Of a DNA stretch of 64,000 nucleotides, positions 36,384-45,595 are shown in pieces (positions within the stretch are counted from its first letter, which is position 1; each line of letters starts with the position of its first letter). The position numbers were made by a program, and so were the translations under genes. This stretch comes from Fulvitalea axinellae (GTDB lineage Bacteria > Bacteroidota > Bacteroidia > Cytophagales > Cyclobacteriaceae), in the NCBI RefSeq assembly GCF_036492835.1, contig NZ_AP025314.1, forward strand, positions 3,762,010 through 3,826,009, read 5' to 3'. The notes below the pieces were generated by a model, which worked only from the letters and a program-made list of their open reading frames with translations, made no database searches and was not told the origin of the DNA.

Positions 36384-36979
36384 AAAAAGAGTTTTCGAAC
36401 AAGGCCCTCGAGGATTTCGCACATATCGACAGGGCGGTCCAAGGTGACCAGCAAGCGTACGCCGAACTTATGAAGCGCTATCGCAAGCCCGTCTACCACA
36501 TGATCCTGAAAATGATCCGGAACGTCGACGACGCCGAGGACCTTACGATAGAAGCCTTTGCTAAGGCTTTCAAAAATTTGCACAAATTCAAAAAGGATTA
36601 TACGTTCTCGACTTGGCTTTTCCGGATAGCCACGAACAACTGTATTGATTTTATCCGAAAAAAGCGTCTGGAAACCATGAGCATCGATTCCACCTACACC
36701 GACGACAACGGCGAGGTAGTGGGCATCGACGTGAGGGATTCGGACCTGAACCCGCAAGAGGTAGCGATCAAGAGCCAGAAAATCGATTTGGTGCGGACGT
36801 TCGTAACGCAACTGCCACCGAAATACCAGCGCCTGGTGCGTTTGCGCTATTTCGACGAGCTTTCTTACGACGAAATTTCCAAAACGCTGGACGCTCCGCT
36901 GGGCACCATCAAGGCGCAACTCCACCGCGCCCGGGAACTGATGTACGACTTGGTAAAAGGGAAAGAACAGCATATCTGA
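36374..36979 (+). CDS. ECF-type RNA polymerase sigma factor
   Basis: A 201-residue sigma-70 family factor. From the ATG at 36374 (MELKKEFSNK) region 2 spans about 25-95 (YRKPVYHMILKMIRNVDDAEDLTIEAFAKAF then FSTWLFRIATNNCIDFIRKKR). Region 4 spans about 135-190 (LPPKYQRLVRLRYFDELSYDEISKTLDAPLGTIKAQLHRARELM). Region 3 is absent. No anti-sigma gene is adjacent; the gene instead overlaps a glycosyltransferase by 10 bp and is followed by a terminator. Its regulon cannot be inferred. Confidence 0.92.
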   Translation: MELKKEFSNKALEDFAHIDRAVQGDQQAYAELMKRYRKPVYHMILKMIRNVDDAEDLTIEAFAKAFKNLHKFKKDYTFSTWLFRIATNNCIDFIRKKRLETMSIDSTYTDDNGEVVGIDVRDSDLNPQEVAIKSQKIDLVRTFVTQLPPKYQRLVRLRYFDELSYDEISKTLDAPLGTIKAQLHRARELMYDLVKGKEQHI

Positions 36980-37004
36980 CATATTTTAGGTAAATTTGCC
37001 AGAC

Positions 37005-37045
37005 CAAAAGCCAAGGTCCGGACTATGGTCGGTCTTTGGCTTTTG
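37005..37045 (+). terminator. Terminator after the sigma-factor gene
   Basis: Stem CAAAAGCCAAGGTCC (37005-37019) with GGTCTTTGGCTTTTG (37031-37045), one mismatch and one G-U, followed by TTTTT. It shows that the rsmG frame cannot start at the TTG at 37036. Confidence 0.85.
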
Positions 37046-37086
37046 TTTTTCCTAACGAATTCGGCATCCATTTAATCCTTGATACC

Positions 37087-37719
37087 GTGGCTGAAGCAAC
37101 GATCATCAACAAATATTTCCCCGATCTTTCGGACATACAAAAGGAACGATTTGAGGCCCTTGGCAAACTTTACGCCGAGTGGAACCAGAAGATTAACGTC
37201 GTTTCAAGAAAAGATATAGAATCGCTGTACGAGCGCCATGTCCTGCACTCGTTGGGCATAGCCAAGGTACAGACTTTCAAACCCGGCTCCGAAATCCTGG
37301 ACGTGGGGACCGGTGGCGGTTTTCCCGGAATTCCGTTGGCCATTATGTTTCCGGAATCCCGCTTTTACTTGGTCGATTCGATCGGCAAGAAGATAAAAGT
37401 GGTAAAAGGCGTGGCCGAGGCTTTGGAACTGGACAACGTTTACGCCGAACAAACCCGCGCCGAGCAGGTCGGGCACGAATTCGATTTTATCGTAAGCCGG
37501 GCCGTGACTCGCCTTAAGCCGTTTTACCAATGGATAAAAAACAAGGTGAAAGCCGAATCGGTGCATGAACGCAAAAACGGCATCCTTTACCTGAAAGGCG
37601 GAGACCTTGCCGAAGAGCTGAAAGAAGCGAAAAAGAAATACGAGCTTTATGAATTGAAAGACTTTTTCGAAGAAGAGTTTTTCGAAACCAAAAAGGTGGT
37701 GTACGTACCTATGGGCTAA
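37087..37719 (+). CDS. rsmG: 16S rRNA 7-methylguanosine(527) methyltransferase
   Basis: SAM-dependent methylation of G527 of 16S rRNA. I start it at the GTG at 37087 (product 210 residues) because upstream codons lie within a terminator. The N-terminus LSDIQKERFEALGKLYAEWNQKINVVSRKDIESLYERHVLHSL, the SAM loop ILDVGTGGGFPGIPLAIMFPE and the downstream IVSRAVTRLKPF fit the RsmG family closely. A TTG or GTG start is likely as no ATG is nearby. It appears monocistronic. Confidence 0.93.
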   Translation: MAEATIINKYFPDLSDIQKERFEALGKLYAEWNQKINVVSRKDIESLYERHVLHSLGIAKVQTFKPGSEILDVGTGGGFPGIPLAIMFPESRFYLVDSIGKKIKVVKGVAEALELDNVYAEQTRAEQVGHEFDFIVSRAVTRLKPFYQWIKNKVKAESVHERKNGILYLKGGDLAEELKEAKKKYELYELKDFFEEEFFETKKVVYVPMG

Positions 37720-37953
37720 GTTCAAACGACCTTTGGGGGCACACTCTCCGGGAATGAAAATCCGGTTCGGACAGGCTTAACAATTTTTAACGTTCCCGCC
37801 CGGAGAGCCTTGCCCCAAAATTGTATATTCACTATACACGAAGAATACGGACCGAGTGACCGGAGCAGTCGGAAAAAATATTTATTTTAGCCCGACTTAC
37901 CGAAACCGGTATCTTTTTTTGAAAAAAGTTTTTGCAAGGATAATAACTATACA

Positions 37954-40926
37954 ATGTTTAATTACAGGAAGGCCAACAATATCACGGGCTGGATAGTCTT
38001 CGCGATTTCCACGCTGGTATATTGGTTGACGGTAGAACCTACCGCAAGTTTTTGGGATTGCGGCGAATTCATCGCCTGCTCGTACAAGCTGGAAGTACCG
38101 CACCCGCCGGGAGCGCCTTTTTATCTCTTGCTTGGCCGTATGTTCTCGCTCCTCGCCGGTGGCGACACCTCTATGGTAGCTTATTGGATCAACATCCTGA
38201 GCGTATTGGCCGGAGGCTTCACCGTGCTGTTCCTGTTCTGGACCATCACTATGCTGGGCAGAAAACTGCTCAGCGCCACCGACACCGAAAAAATAGACCA
38301 GGCTACGGGCCTGAAATTACTCGGAGCGGGCATAGTCGGCTCATTGGCTTATTCGTTTACCGACACGGCTTGGTTCTCGGCCGTTGAAGCCGAAGTGTAC
38401 TCGATGTCCTCGTTCTTTACCGCTTTGGTGGTTTGGGCGATGCTCAAATGGGATTTGATCGACGACGAAAGCACCGGCAACCGCTGGCTGATTTTCATCG
38501 CATACATGATCGGGCTCTCTATCGGCGTTCACTTGCTCAACCTCGTGACCTTCCCGGCTTTGGGCCTTATTTATTATTTCAAAAAATATAAGGAAACCAC
38601 TTTACAAGGCATTATCGTCACGCTATTGATCAGTGTCGTGATCGTTTTGTTTATCAACGACCTGATTATCCCTGGCTTACCTTCATTGGCCGGAAGTATC
38701 GAAATTTTCTTCGTGAACTCGCTCGGCATGCCTTTCGGCTCGGGTATTATTTTCTTCGTCCTGATATTTTTGGGAGGCCTTATCTTCTCGATTTACTTCA
38801 GCCAGAAGAAAGCCATGGCCACGCTGAACATGTTCTTGCTCGGCTTCGCTTTTATCCTGATCGGATATTCTTCATACACGATCATTCCTATCCGCTCGGC
38901 ATACAACCCGCCGATTGACGAGAACAACCCGGAAAACATCATCTCGTTCGTTTCTTACCTTAAGCGTGAGCAATACGGATCGCGTCCGCTTCTCTTCGGA
39001 CCTTATTACGACGCCAAACTCACGGGCACGGAAAAAGGAGCGAAAGTATACGAGCGCCGTGGCGACCGCTACGAAGTGGTGGACCGCAAGCTGACTTACA
39101 AATACGACGAGTCTCGCCAAACGATCTTCCCACGGATTTACTCAAGCAACCCACCGTCACATATCGAAGCGTACCAAAACGCTCTCGGCTTAGCTCCGGG
39201 CGAACAGCCTAACTTCGCAGATAACTTGTCGTTCTTCTTCTCCGATCAAATCGGAAGGATGTATATGCGCTATTTCCTCTGGAACTTCTCCGGCAGGGAA
39301 AGCGACGAAAAAGGCGCTGGCTGGACTTCTCCCGTAGATGCTTTTAAGGAATTGCCCGACTCGATCAAGAACAATGCGGGACACAATAATTACTTGATGA
39401 TTCCGCTGATCATCGGCCTGATCGGTTTCTTCTTTAATTTAAATAAAAACCCGAAAGTGTTCGGCGCAGTCGGACTTCTGTTCGTTATGCTGGGCGTCGC
39501 GTTGGTTGTTTATCTGAACATGCCACCCGTAGAGCCTCGCGAGCGTGATTATATCTTCGTAGGTTCCTTCTACGCATTCTGTATCTGGATAGGTTTCGGT
39601 GTGCTCAGCATCTCAAGGTGGCTCAGCCAAGTGGGACCAAAAGGCGCCACGGCCGCGGTGATGGCTACGGTAATCGGCCTTTCCGCCCCGACTATGCTTT
39701 TGGCCGAAAACTGGAACGACCATGACCGCTCGGACAGGTATTTCTCTGTAGACACAGCCAAAAACTTCCTCGATTCTTGCGCGCCAAACGCCATTATCTT
39801 TACCGGCGGCGATAACGATACTTTCCCGCTCTGGTATGTGCAGGAAGTCGAAGGTTACCGCACCGACGTCCGCGTAATCGTACTCAGCTACTTCAACACC
39901 GACTGGTACGTACACCAAATGATGCGCTCGCAGTACGATTCCGAGGCCCTGCCGTTCTCGTTCACGGCCGACGACGTACGCCAAGGCGGTGTTCTGGACT
40001 ACGCTTACTACCAGAAAAACGACCGTATCAACGGAGCTATCGACGCCAAGCGCTACTTGCAATTGCTTAAGAAGAAAAGCCCGGCGCTTATTGCGCAAAC
40101 CCAAGACGGGCAATTGGCCACCGTTCCTTCCAAGTCGATGTATTACGATATCGATTCGGCGAAAGTGGACGCATTAGGAATTGTTCCCGAAAACCTCAAG
40201 CACCTGATGGTAGACAAGATGGTGTGGACGATGAAAACCAATGTATTGGAGAAAAACGCCCTGATGGTAATCGACCTGATTACGAACAATAACTGGGAGC
40301 GTCCGATTTACTTCAACCACACGTCTAAGTCAGGAATCGGTATCGACTTGAACCCGTACCTTGTACAGGAAGGCAATGCGTTCCGCCTGCTTCCGGTTAA
40401 AAACCCGAACCCGAGAGCCGACTTCGTAAGCACTGAGGTGATGTACAAGAACTTTATGGGTGGCAAATTCCACCACACCGGTCTTCAGGACTCGACGGTT
40501 TACTACAACAAAGACTACCGCGACTTCGTAACTAACTCGCGCGCCAACTTCAACACTTTGGCCGAAGCTCTTATCTACGAAAACCAAGAGGAGAAAGCCA
40601 AAGAGGTTCTAAACAGAAGCTTGGAATGGATGCCTACCAACGTAATCCCGGCGGATTACACGGCTTCGCAGACAATCGCTATGCTTCTTTTGCTTAACGA
40701 AGCTGACAAAGCTCTCCCGCTTATTCATCAGGTGACCAAAAACTCGGACCAGATGTTGACATACTACGCCAAGCAGGGAACAGCAATCAACCGCGATATC
40801 CAAGTAAACTTGTACTTGCTCAACAATATGGCTGACGACCTGAAACGCGCCGGCCAAGCCGATCTTGAAAAAGAGGTAAGAGGAATATTGAACAAGCACT
40901 TGGCCGCTTTTGGCGGACGACGCTAA
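37954..40926 (+). CDS. DUF2723 membrane protein (GT117-type, protein O-mannosyltransferase-like)
   Basis: A 990-residue polytopic protein. About twelve helices occupy residues 12-600 with the DUF2723 signature near the N-terminus (PTASFWDCGEFIACSYKLEVPHPPGAPFYLLLGRMFSLLA), where the acidic DCGE would be catalytic in GT-C enzymes. A soluble C-terminal region (about 620-990) includes TGGDNDTFPLWYVQEVEGYRTDVRVI and helical repeats near the end. The family is widespread in Bacteroidota and is thought to transfer sugars from lipid carriers to proteins. The spacing of 234 bp after rsmG suggests its own promoter. Confidence 0.9.
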   Translation: MFNYRKANNITGWIVFAISTLVYWLTVEPTASFWDCGEFIACSYKLEVPHPPGAPFYLLLGRMFSLLAGGDTSMVAYWINILSVLAGGFTVLFLFWTITMLGRKLLSATDTEKIDQATGLKLLGAGIVGSLAYSFTDTAWFSAVEAEVYSMSSFFTALVVWAMLKWDLIDDESTGNRWLIFIAYMIGLSIGVHLLNLVTFPALGLIYYFKKYKETTLQGIIVTLLISVVIVLFINDLIIPGLPSLAGSIEIFFVNSLGMPFGSGIIFFVLIFLGGLIFSIYFSQKKAMATLNMFLLGFAFILIGYSSYTIIPIRSAYNPPIDENNPENIISFVSYLKREQYGSRPLLFGPYYDAKLTGTEKGAKVYERRGDRYEVVDRKLTYKYDESRQTIFPRIYSSNPPSHIEAYQNALGLAPGEQPNFADNLSFFFSDQIGRMYMRYFLWNFSGRESDEKGAGWTSPVDAFKELPDSIKNNAGHNNYLMIPLIIGLIGFFFNLNKNPKVFGAVGLLFVMLGVALVVYLNMPPVEPRERDYIFVGSFYAFCIWIGFGVLSISRWLSQVGPKGATAAVMATVIGLSAPTMLLAENWNDHDRSDRYFSVDTAKNFLDSCAPNAIIFTGGDNDTFPLWYVQEVEGYRTDVRVIVLSYFNTDWYVHQMMRSQYDSEALPFSFTADDVRQGGVLDYAYYQKNDRINGAIDAKRYLQLLKKKSPALIAQTQDGQLATVPSKSMYYDIDSAKVDALGIVPENLKHLMVDKMVWTMKTNVLEKNALMVIDLITNNNWERPIYFNHTSKSGIGIDLNPYLVQEGNAFRLLPVKNPNPRADFVSTEVMYKNFMGGKFHHTGLQDSTVYYNKDYRDFVTNSRANFNTLAEALIYENQEEKAKEVLNRSLEWMPTNVIPADYTASQTIAMLLLLNEADKALPLIHQVTKNSDQMLTYYAKQGTAINRDIQVNLYLLNNMADDLKRAGQADLEKEVRGILNKHLAAFGGRR

Positions 40927-40994
40927 GCTGATCCAGAGTAAAAAGTAAAGCGCAAAGAGTCTGCGCCTACACTTATTTGCTTAAAACATAAAAT

Positions 40995-41021
40995 AAGCCC
41001 AACGCATCTGACGTTGGGCTT
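40995..41021 (+). terminator. Terminator between the DUF2723 gene and csaA
   Basis: A 10-bp perfect stem AAGCCCAACG / CGTTGGGCTT with a 7-nt loop and TTTCTTT after it. The A-rich other side lets it serve csaA as well. Confidence 0.85.
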
Positions 41022-41037
41022 TTTCTTTGTCTGAAAT

Positions 41038-41382
41038 TCAGCTCACTCTCAAGCCATTTTCCACTTCCTTATCGGGCCGAAGCAAAACTACTTTTCCTCC
41101 GGCATCCACAGCTCCCAGCACCAAACACTCGCTCATTATGTTTGCGATCTGCTTCGGCGGAAAATTGACTACGGCCACCACTTGGGTTCCCGGCAAATCC
41201 TCGGGCTTGTAGATATCGGTGATCTGCGCGGAGGTCTTGAGAATGCCGAGCTCTCCGAAATCCACTTTCATTTTATAGGCGGACCGACGGGCCTCTTTAA
41301 ATTCCTCGGCTTCCAAAACTGTTCCTACACGGATATCCACTTTTTCAAAATCCGCCCACGATAACGTCTGGTCTCTTTCCAT
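41038..41382 (-). CDS. csaA: CsaA-like tRNA-binding-domain protein
   Basis: A 114-residue protein consisting of one OB-fold tRNA-binding domain: WADFEKVDIRVGTVLEAEEFKEARRSAYKMKVDFGELGILKTSAQIT, then GTQVVAVVNFPPKQIANIMSECLVLGA. CsaA proteins have been described as export-related chaperones; a tRNA-related role is also suggested by the fold. It lies alone, convergent to the DUF2723 gene and divergent to the SAM riboswitch unit. Confidence 0.92.
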   Translation of the reverse strand: MERDQTLSWADFEKVDIRVGTVLEAEEFKEARRSAYKMKVDFGELGILKTSAQITDIYKPEDLPGTQVVAVVNFPPKQIANIMSECLVLGAVDAGGKVVLLRPDKEVENGLRVS

Positions 41383-41498
41383 TTTTCATTTTCCAGTTAA
41401 AAACACAACCCCTCCCCCGACAAACACCACTCATTCTAACAAAATAATCGACTGCGAATTCACATAGAAGCGAATTTCATCTTTTAAAAAAGATTGTT

Positions 41499-41529
41499 TT
41501 TGCAATACAACATCAAAGTATTAATTTTG
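41499..41529 (+). promoter_or_regulatory. Promoter of the SAM-riboswitch transcript
   Basis: TTTG (41499-41502), 19-bp spacer, TAATTTTG (41522-41529): both elements match the Bacteroidota consensus. The start would be near 41536, about 46 nt before the aptamer. Confidence 0.8.
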
Positions 41530-41581
41530 GATTCTGTTTATTCCCGAAAGGGGAACGAACCAGCATTCCAGACTCAGTTAT

Positions 41582-41711
41582 ATCGAGAAGGTGAGAGAAC
41601 GGGCTCGAAGACCCTCCGGCAACCTGCCCACACGGTAAGGTGCCAATTCCCGCCGCATTTTGCGGAACTATACAAGAAGACTAGGACTTCCCCCTCCTCA
41701 CCTATCTCGGT
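41582..41711 (+). ncRNA. SAM-I (S-box) riboswitch aptamer
   Basis: P1 pairs CGAGAAGGTGAG (41584-41595) with CTCACCTATCTCG (41697-41709). Between them are the conserved S-box segments GAGAACGGGCTCGA-GACCCTCCGGCAACC (split here for length) and AAGGTGCCAATTCCCGC, plus a P4-like CCGC / GCGG hairpin. The downstream platform TCGGTTTAAAG (41707-41717) can pair with CTTAAAACCGA (41748-41758), which ends 5 nt before the ATG at 41764. That pairing shares three bases with the 3' side of P1, so ligand binding should change access to the start codon: a translational switch is likely. Confidence 0.9.
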
Positions 41712-41763
41712 TTAAAGGCTGGCACCAAACGCCAAGAGACGATAACCCTTAAAACCGAAAACC

Positions 41764-42951
41764 ATGAACTTCGAAACCATCGCCATCAGGGAACAAAGCG
41801 AAAGAAGCGCCAACTCGGAGCACTCTGTCCCGGTATACTTGACTTCAGGATTCACCTTTGACGACGCCGAGCACGCCCGCGCTGTATTCGCCGAGGAAGA
41901 GCAGGCCTTTTCTTATTCTCGCTACAACAACCCCAACACCGACGAACTGGTGGACAAAATCAAAAGGCTCGAAAACGTAGACGACGCTCTGACAACCTCA
42001 TCGGGCATGTCCGCCATTTTCGGCGCTCTGGCTCCACTGCTCAATGCCGGCGACCACGCCGTAGTTTGCCGTTCGGTTTTCGGCTCTACATACCAACTTT
42101 TCTCAAATATATTCGGAAGATGGAACATCGGCCACACCTACGTTCCGGCCGACGACTGTTCCTGTTGGGAAGATGCCATAACACCCCAAACGAAAATTCT
42201 TTTCGTGGAAACGCCTACGAATCCGGCTCTCGACCTTATCGACTTGAAATGGGCCGCGGATCTAGCAAAACGCCACAACCTTATACTTCTTGTCGACAAT
42301 ACTTTTTCAACACCTTACCTGCAACGCCCTGCGGATTTCGGTGCCGATATCGTGTTGCATTCCACCACAAAATATCTTGACGGACAAGGCCGTACACTCG
42401 GTGGCGTAATAGGCGGACGCCAGGACTTGATTGACAAAATCCGTCCGTTCGTACGCCAAACCGGTCCGTGTCTTTCCCCTTTCAACGCTTGGGTAATCTC
42501 CAAAAGTCTTGAGACTTTGGCCATACGCCTGGATCGCCACTGCGCCAACGCCTTGGAATTGGCCAAAAGACTGGAAGCACACCCGGCGGTGGAAAGGGTA
42601 AAATACCCGTTTCTGAAATCGCATCCGCAATACGAACTCGCCCGCAAACAAATGAGAGCCGGCGGAGGAATCGTTTCAATATTCGTAAAAGGCGGATTAA
42701 CCGAAGGCAAACAGTTCCTCGACGGCCTGAACATGTGCTCGCTCTCAGCCAACCTCGGCGATTCGCGAAGCATAGTCACTCACCCAGCCTCCACCACCCA
42801 TTCAAAACTTAGCGAAGAGGAACGCCTTAGTGTTGGCATCAGCCAGAACCTTGTGCGGATTTCCGCCGGTTTGGAACACGTTGATGATATCTGGAATGAT
42901 CTGAAAACCTCATTGGACCAACTCGTCGGCCAGACGGTTTTGGAGGGCTAA
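41764..42951 (+). CDS. metZ: PLP-dependent O-succinyl/acetylhomoserine sulfhydrylase
   Basis: Makes homocysteine from activated homoserine and sulfide. The 395-residue product belongs to the Cys/Met-metabolism PLP family: SRYNNPNTDELVDKIKRLE, SSGMSAIFGALAPLLNAGDHAV, VETPTNPALDLIDL, and the lysine that binds PLP in HSTTKYLDGQGR (K203). The C-terminal SLGD-like motif reads NLGDSRSIVTHPASTTH. The length fits MetZ rather than the longer MetY; cystathionine gamma-synthase is a less likely alternative. The SAM riboswitch upstream confirms a methionine-pathway role. Confidence 0.88.
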   Translation: MNFETIAIREQSERSANSEHSVPVYLTSGFTFDDAEHARAVFAEEEQAFSYSRYNNPNTDELVDKIKRLENVDDALTTSSGMSAIFGALAPLLNAGDHAVVCRSVFGSTYQLFSNIFGRWNIGHTYVPADDCSCWEDAITPQTKILFVETPTNPALDLIDLKWAADLAKRHNLILLVDNTFSTPYLQRPADFGADIVLHSTTKYLDGQGRTLGGVIGGRQDLIDKIRPFVRQTGPCLSPFNAWVISKSLETLAIRLDRHCANALELAKRLEAHPAVERVKYPFLKSHPQYELARKQMRAGGGIVSIFVKGGLTEGKQFLDGLNMCSLSANLGDSRSIVTHPASTTHSKLSEEERLSVGISQNLVRISAGLEHVDDIWNDLKTSLDQLVGQTVLEG

Positions 42952-43041
42952 TCCATTTTCCGGAAAACCACCCGCCCTATATCGGGTTCTAACTAAGTGA
43001 GGCTCTTTTCGGCCTTATCAAAATATACAGAACAGAGCAAT

Positions 43042-43410
43042 ATGGAGGGTAGAACAACCGGCGAAGCCGAAAAATTCCTTGGCCAGCTCGGACGTAAAAT
43101 GGACGAGCTTCTGGACAAAGCCAAAGAACAGGAAAACGGCGCCCGCGAAAGGGTGGACAGTACAATTCGTGACCTTAAGAAAAGCCGTGAAACTTTCGAA
43201 AGGGACATCGAAAGAATAAAAAAGGAGAGCTCTTCGGATCAGGAATTCGAAACGAAAGTGGGAGCATCGCTAAACGACCTGAAAGAGGCGTTTGGAAAAA
43301 TAGCCGACCGCCACTTTCCACCGAAAAAACCGACAGACAACGGGCAAAACAAGTCTACGGAATCGGAACAATCGAACTCAACGGATTCGGGCGAATGTTC
43401 GGCTCCTTGA
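43042..43410 (+). CDS. Small charged coiled-coil protein of unknown function
   Basis: I do not recognise a family. The ATG at 43042 (MEGRTTGEAEKFL) gives 122 residues; an upstream GTG is less likely. The sequence is almost entirely charged helix (about 8-85, KMDELLDKAKEQENGARERVDSTIRDLKKSRETFERDIERIKKES), followed by a Ser/Asn/Thr-rich tail. There is no signal peptide. It lies 90 bp after metZ and ends before a strong bidirectional terminator; it may be transcribed with metZ. Confidence 0.7.
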   Translation: MEGRTTGEAEKFLGQLGRKMDELLDKAKEQENGARERVDSTIRDLKKSRETFERDIERIKKESSSDQEFETKVGASLNDLKEAFGKIADRHFPPKKPTDNGQNKSTESEQSNSTDSGECSAP

Positions 43411-43433
43411 TGTCCAGTCTTTCCGATTATACG

Positions 43434-43469
43434 AAAAAACGCCTTTCCAATGCCGGAAAGGCGTTTTTT
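43434..43469. terminator. Bidirectional terminator upstream of gldH end
   Basis: A 15-bp perfect stem AAAAAACGCCTTTCC / GGAAAGGCGTTTTTT with a 6-nt loop, with T runs on both strands. It separates the coiled-coil gene (+) from gldH (-). Confidence 0.95.
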
Positions 43470-43499
43470 GCTTATACGTTCGCTTCTAAATGAAATCGT

Positions 43500-43994
43500 T
43501 TACTTTTCTGCTTGCGGTTTGACAACCGAAACCCTAATACCCACGGCGGAAATACCGTCCAGAGTATCTTTTCTCATCATTTGCCTTAGGCTAATACTAT
43601 ACGGCCCCGGCGCCGAGAACTTCACGCTTTTAACCAAAGCCTCCCTAAGATCCTTCACCGATCCCATTCCGGTTCCGTAAGGGTAGCCTGTCTTCGGCTC
43701 AAACAGCATAATATTTTTCAGTTCCGATGACAATGTATCACCTTTGGCGTCAGTTAGCGCATACGATACGTAAAGATTCCGAAACGGATAATCCATATCG
43801 TTTCTCACATTCAAAAAAATATCATACGGACGGTTTACGTCCTCGATATCAAAATCGAACTTGGGCGAATCATTTGCCACCCAGCGCATATCTTTCAACT
43901 CCTTATAGCTGTCATAGACGGTTCCAGGCTCCGTAGCGCAACCTGAAAACGCCCAGCCTATCATCAAAAACAAGCCGAATATCCGCTTACGCAT
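43500..43994 (-). CDS. gldH: Gliding motility lipoprotein GldH
   Basis: A 164-residue lipoprotein (signal ending AFSGCA, Cys19). It shows the features of GldH: VYDSYKELKDMRWVANDSPKFDFDIEDVNRPYDIFLNVRNDMDYPFRNLYV and LREALVKSVKFSAPGPYSISLRQMMRKDTLDGISAVGIRV. GldH is required for gliding and belongs with the Gld/Spr type IX secretion machinery. Its ATG overlaps the ricT stop (TAATG), giving translational coupling; the ricT-gldH order is conserved in Bacteroidota. Confidence 0.95.
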   Translation of the reverse strand: MRKRIFGLFLMIGWAFSGCATEPGTVYDSYKELKDMRWVANDSPKFDFDIEDVNRPYDIFLNVRNDMDYPFRNLYVSYALTDAKGDTLSSELKNIMLFEPKTGYPYGTGMGSVKDLREALVKSVKFSAPGPYSISLRQMMRKDTLDGISAVGIRVSVVKPQAEK

Positions 43995-45595
43995 TATTCC
44001 TTATCCTTATTGTTAGAGTTATCTCTTCTTCTGCCATTACCGTTCGGCTTGCCTCCATTGCGGTTTCCGCCGTTTTGCTTTGGCCTTCCGTTTCCGTTCT
44101 TGTTTCCGGATTCGGGCTTTTGTCCTTTTGGGCCTTGTCCGCCACCGTTGCCGTTTCTGCGGTTAGCGCCAGCCCTACCGCCTGACGGACGGCCACCGCG
44201 CTGGTTTCTCGCGTTGCCAGAAGCGTTTTTAGCCCCGCCTTTCGCCGAACGATCACCAGCAGGCTGTTGCCCTTTGGCCGTTACAGGTCGCTTGGTCTGT
44301 TTCGCATCGCTTTTCGGTCGCTCACCGCCACCTTGTTGTTTAGGCCCTCCAGACTTACGGCGCCCTTGTGACGCGCCTTCGCCAGAAGCGCTTCTTTCCC
44401 GATTCCCTTGGTTGCCCCCTTTGGCCGTAGCCTCTTGTCCGCCACGCCCGGGTCTGCTAGAACGCCTTCTGGACGAACGACGACGACGGCTATTGCCTTT
44501 GCTCTCGTCGCTGTATTTTTTGTCCATCTTTTCCAGCTGGTCGGTGATCGCCTGAGCCATCGCTTCCTTCACTGTATCGACGTCTTCAAGCAACGTTTCC
44601 GGCAATTGTCCCGCAGCGTTTTGCTTCATGATTTCCACCACTCGCTCTACTGGAACGGGGTGCCAGGTATTCTCTTTTTCGTAGCCAAACCACATCACCT
44701 TGCGGAAAATGTCAGTCTTCTGCAAACGCGCCGAACCCTTTTGGGTCTTCAGTGGCATATCCAATTTCGGAATATCCTGCAGGGCTTCGATATAGGTTTC
44801 CAGCTCGTAGTTCAAGCAACATTTTAAGCGTCCGCATTGCCCAGAGAGCTTTCCGGGATTCAAAGAAAGGTTCTGATAACGGGCCGCGGAAGTCGAAACA
44901 CTCTTAAAACTTGACAGCCAAGTGGAACAGCAAAGTTCGCGACCACAGGACCCCACGCCCCCCAAACGGCTGGCTTCTTGCCTAAGGCTAATTTGCCTCA
45001 TCTCCACGCGAATCCGGAATTCCGAAGCCAAAACCTTGATCAGCTCACGGAAATCCACACGGTCATCGGCAGAGTAATAGAACGTGGCTTTGGTGTTATC
45101 AGCCTGAAATTCCACGTCGGAAAGCTTCATTTCCAGCTTCAAGTCGTCGATAATTTCGCGCGTGCGGTAAAGCGTCGGCATTTCGCGCTTCTTCACGTCC
45201 TCAAACTTCTTGAGATCACGCTCCGTGGCTACCCGATAAATACTCCTTACGGATTCCTCGTCCTCAATTCCTTTTTTCTTCATCTGAAGGCGGACAAGCT
45301 CTCCGCTCAAGGAAACGTAGCCTACATGGTGCCCGTTAGGTACGTCCACCACCACGGGATCGCCCGTATGCAATAAGAGGTTGTTCTTGTTTCTAAAAAA
45401 ATCCTTCTTGCCACCTTTAAACCTGACTTCGTAAATATCGAAGAAGTCGTCGGCCGGCAAATCCATATTGGAGAGCCAGTCATGCACCTCCATCATATTG
45501 CAACTTCCGGTAGCGCAAGCGCCATTGCTCCGGCATCCGTTGGGAAGCCCATCGGACTTGGCATCGCCTGTGGCGCAAGAATTACATGCAGACAT
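43994..45595 (-). CDS. ricT: PSP1/RicT family protein with long basic tail
   Basis: A 533-residue cytoplasmic protein. The PSP1 domain (about 40-310) has iron-sulfur-type cysteines in GGVGSCGRELCCSTWL and LSGQCGRLKCCLNYE, as in RicT (YaaT). The N-terminus is also cysteine-rich (CNSC, CRSNGACATGSC). The last about 145 residues are a low-complexity run of Gly, Asn, Arg, Lys and Ser (for example RRRRSSRRRSSRPGRGG and NGNGRRRDNSNNKDKE), suggesting nucleic-acid binding. In Bacillus RicT is part of the Y-complex affecting mRNA maturation. It is the gene upstream of gldH. Confidence 0.9.
   Translation of the reverse strand: MSACNSCATGDAKSDGLPNGCRSNGACATGSCNMMEVHDWLSNMDLPADDFFDIYEVRFKGGKKDFFRNKNNLLLHTGDPVVVDVPNGHHVGYVSLSGELVRLQMKKKGIEDEESVRSIYRVATERDLKKFEDVKKREMPTLYRTREIIDDLKLEMKLSDVEFQADNTKATFYYSADDRVDFRELIKVLASEFRIRVEMRQISLRQEASRLGGVGSCGRELCCSTWLSSFKSVSTSAARYQNLSLNPGKLSGQCGRLKCCLNYELETYIEALQDIPKLDMPLKTQKGSARLQKTDIFRKVMWFGYEKENTWHPVPVERVVEIMKQNAAGQLPETLLEDVDTVKEAMAQAITDQLEKMDKKYSDESKGNSRRRRSSRRRSSRPGRGGQEATAKGGNQGNRERSASGEGASQGRRKSGGPKQQGGGERPKSDAKQTKRPVTAKGQQPAGDRSAKGGAKNASGNARNQRGGRPSGGRAGANRRNGNGGGQGPKGQKPESGNKNGNGRPKQNGGNRNGGKPNGNGRRRDNSNNKDKE

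Noticed and set aside
37036..37086. TTG start for rsmG at 37036
   Set aside because: It lies inside the 3' arm of the sigma-factor terminator; the GTG at 37087 matches the family N-terminus.
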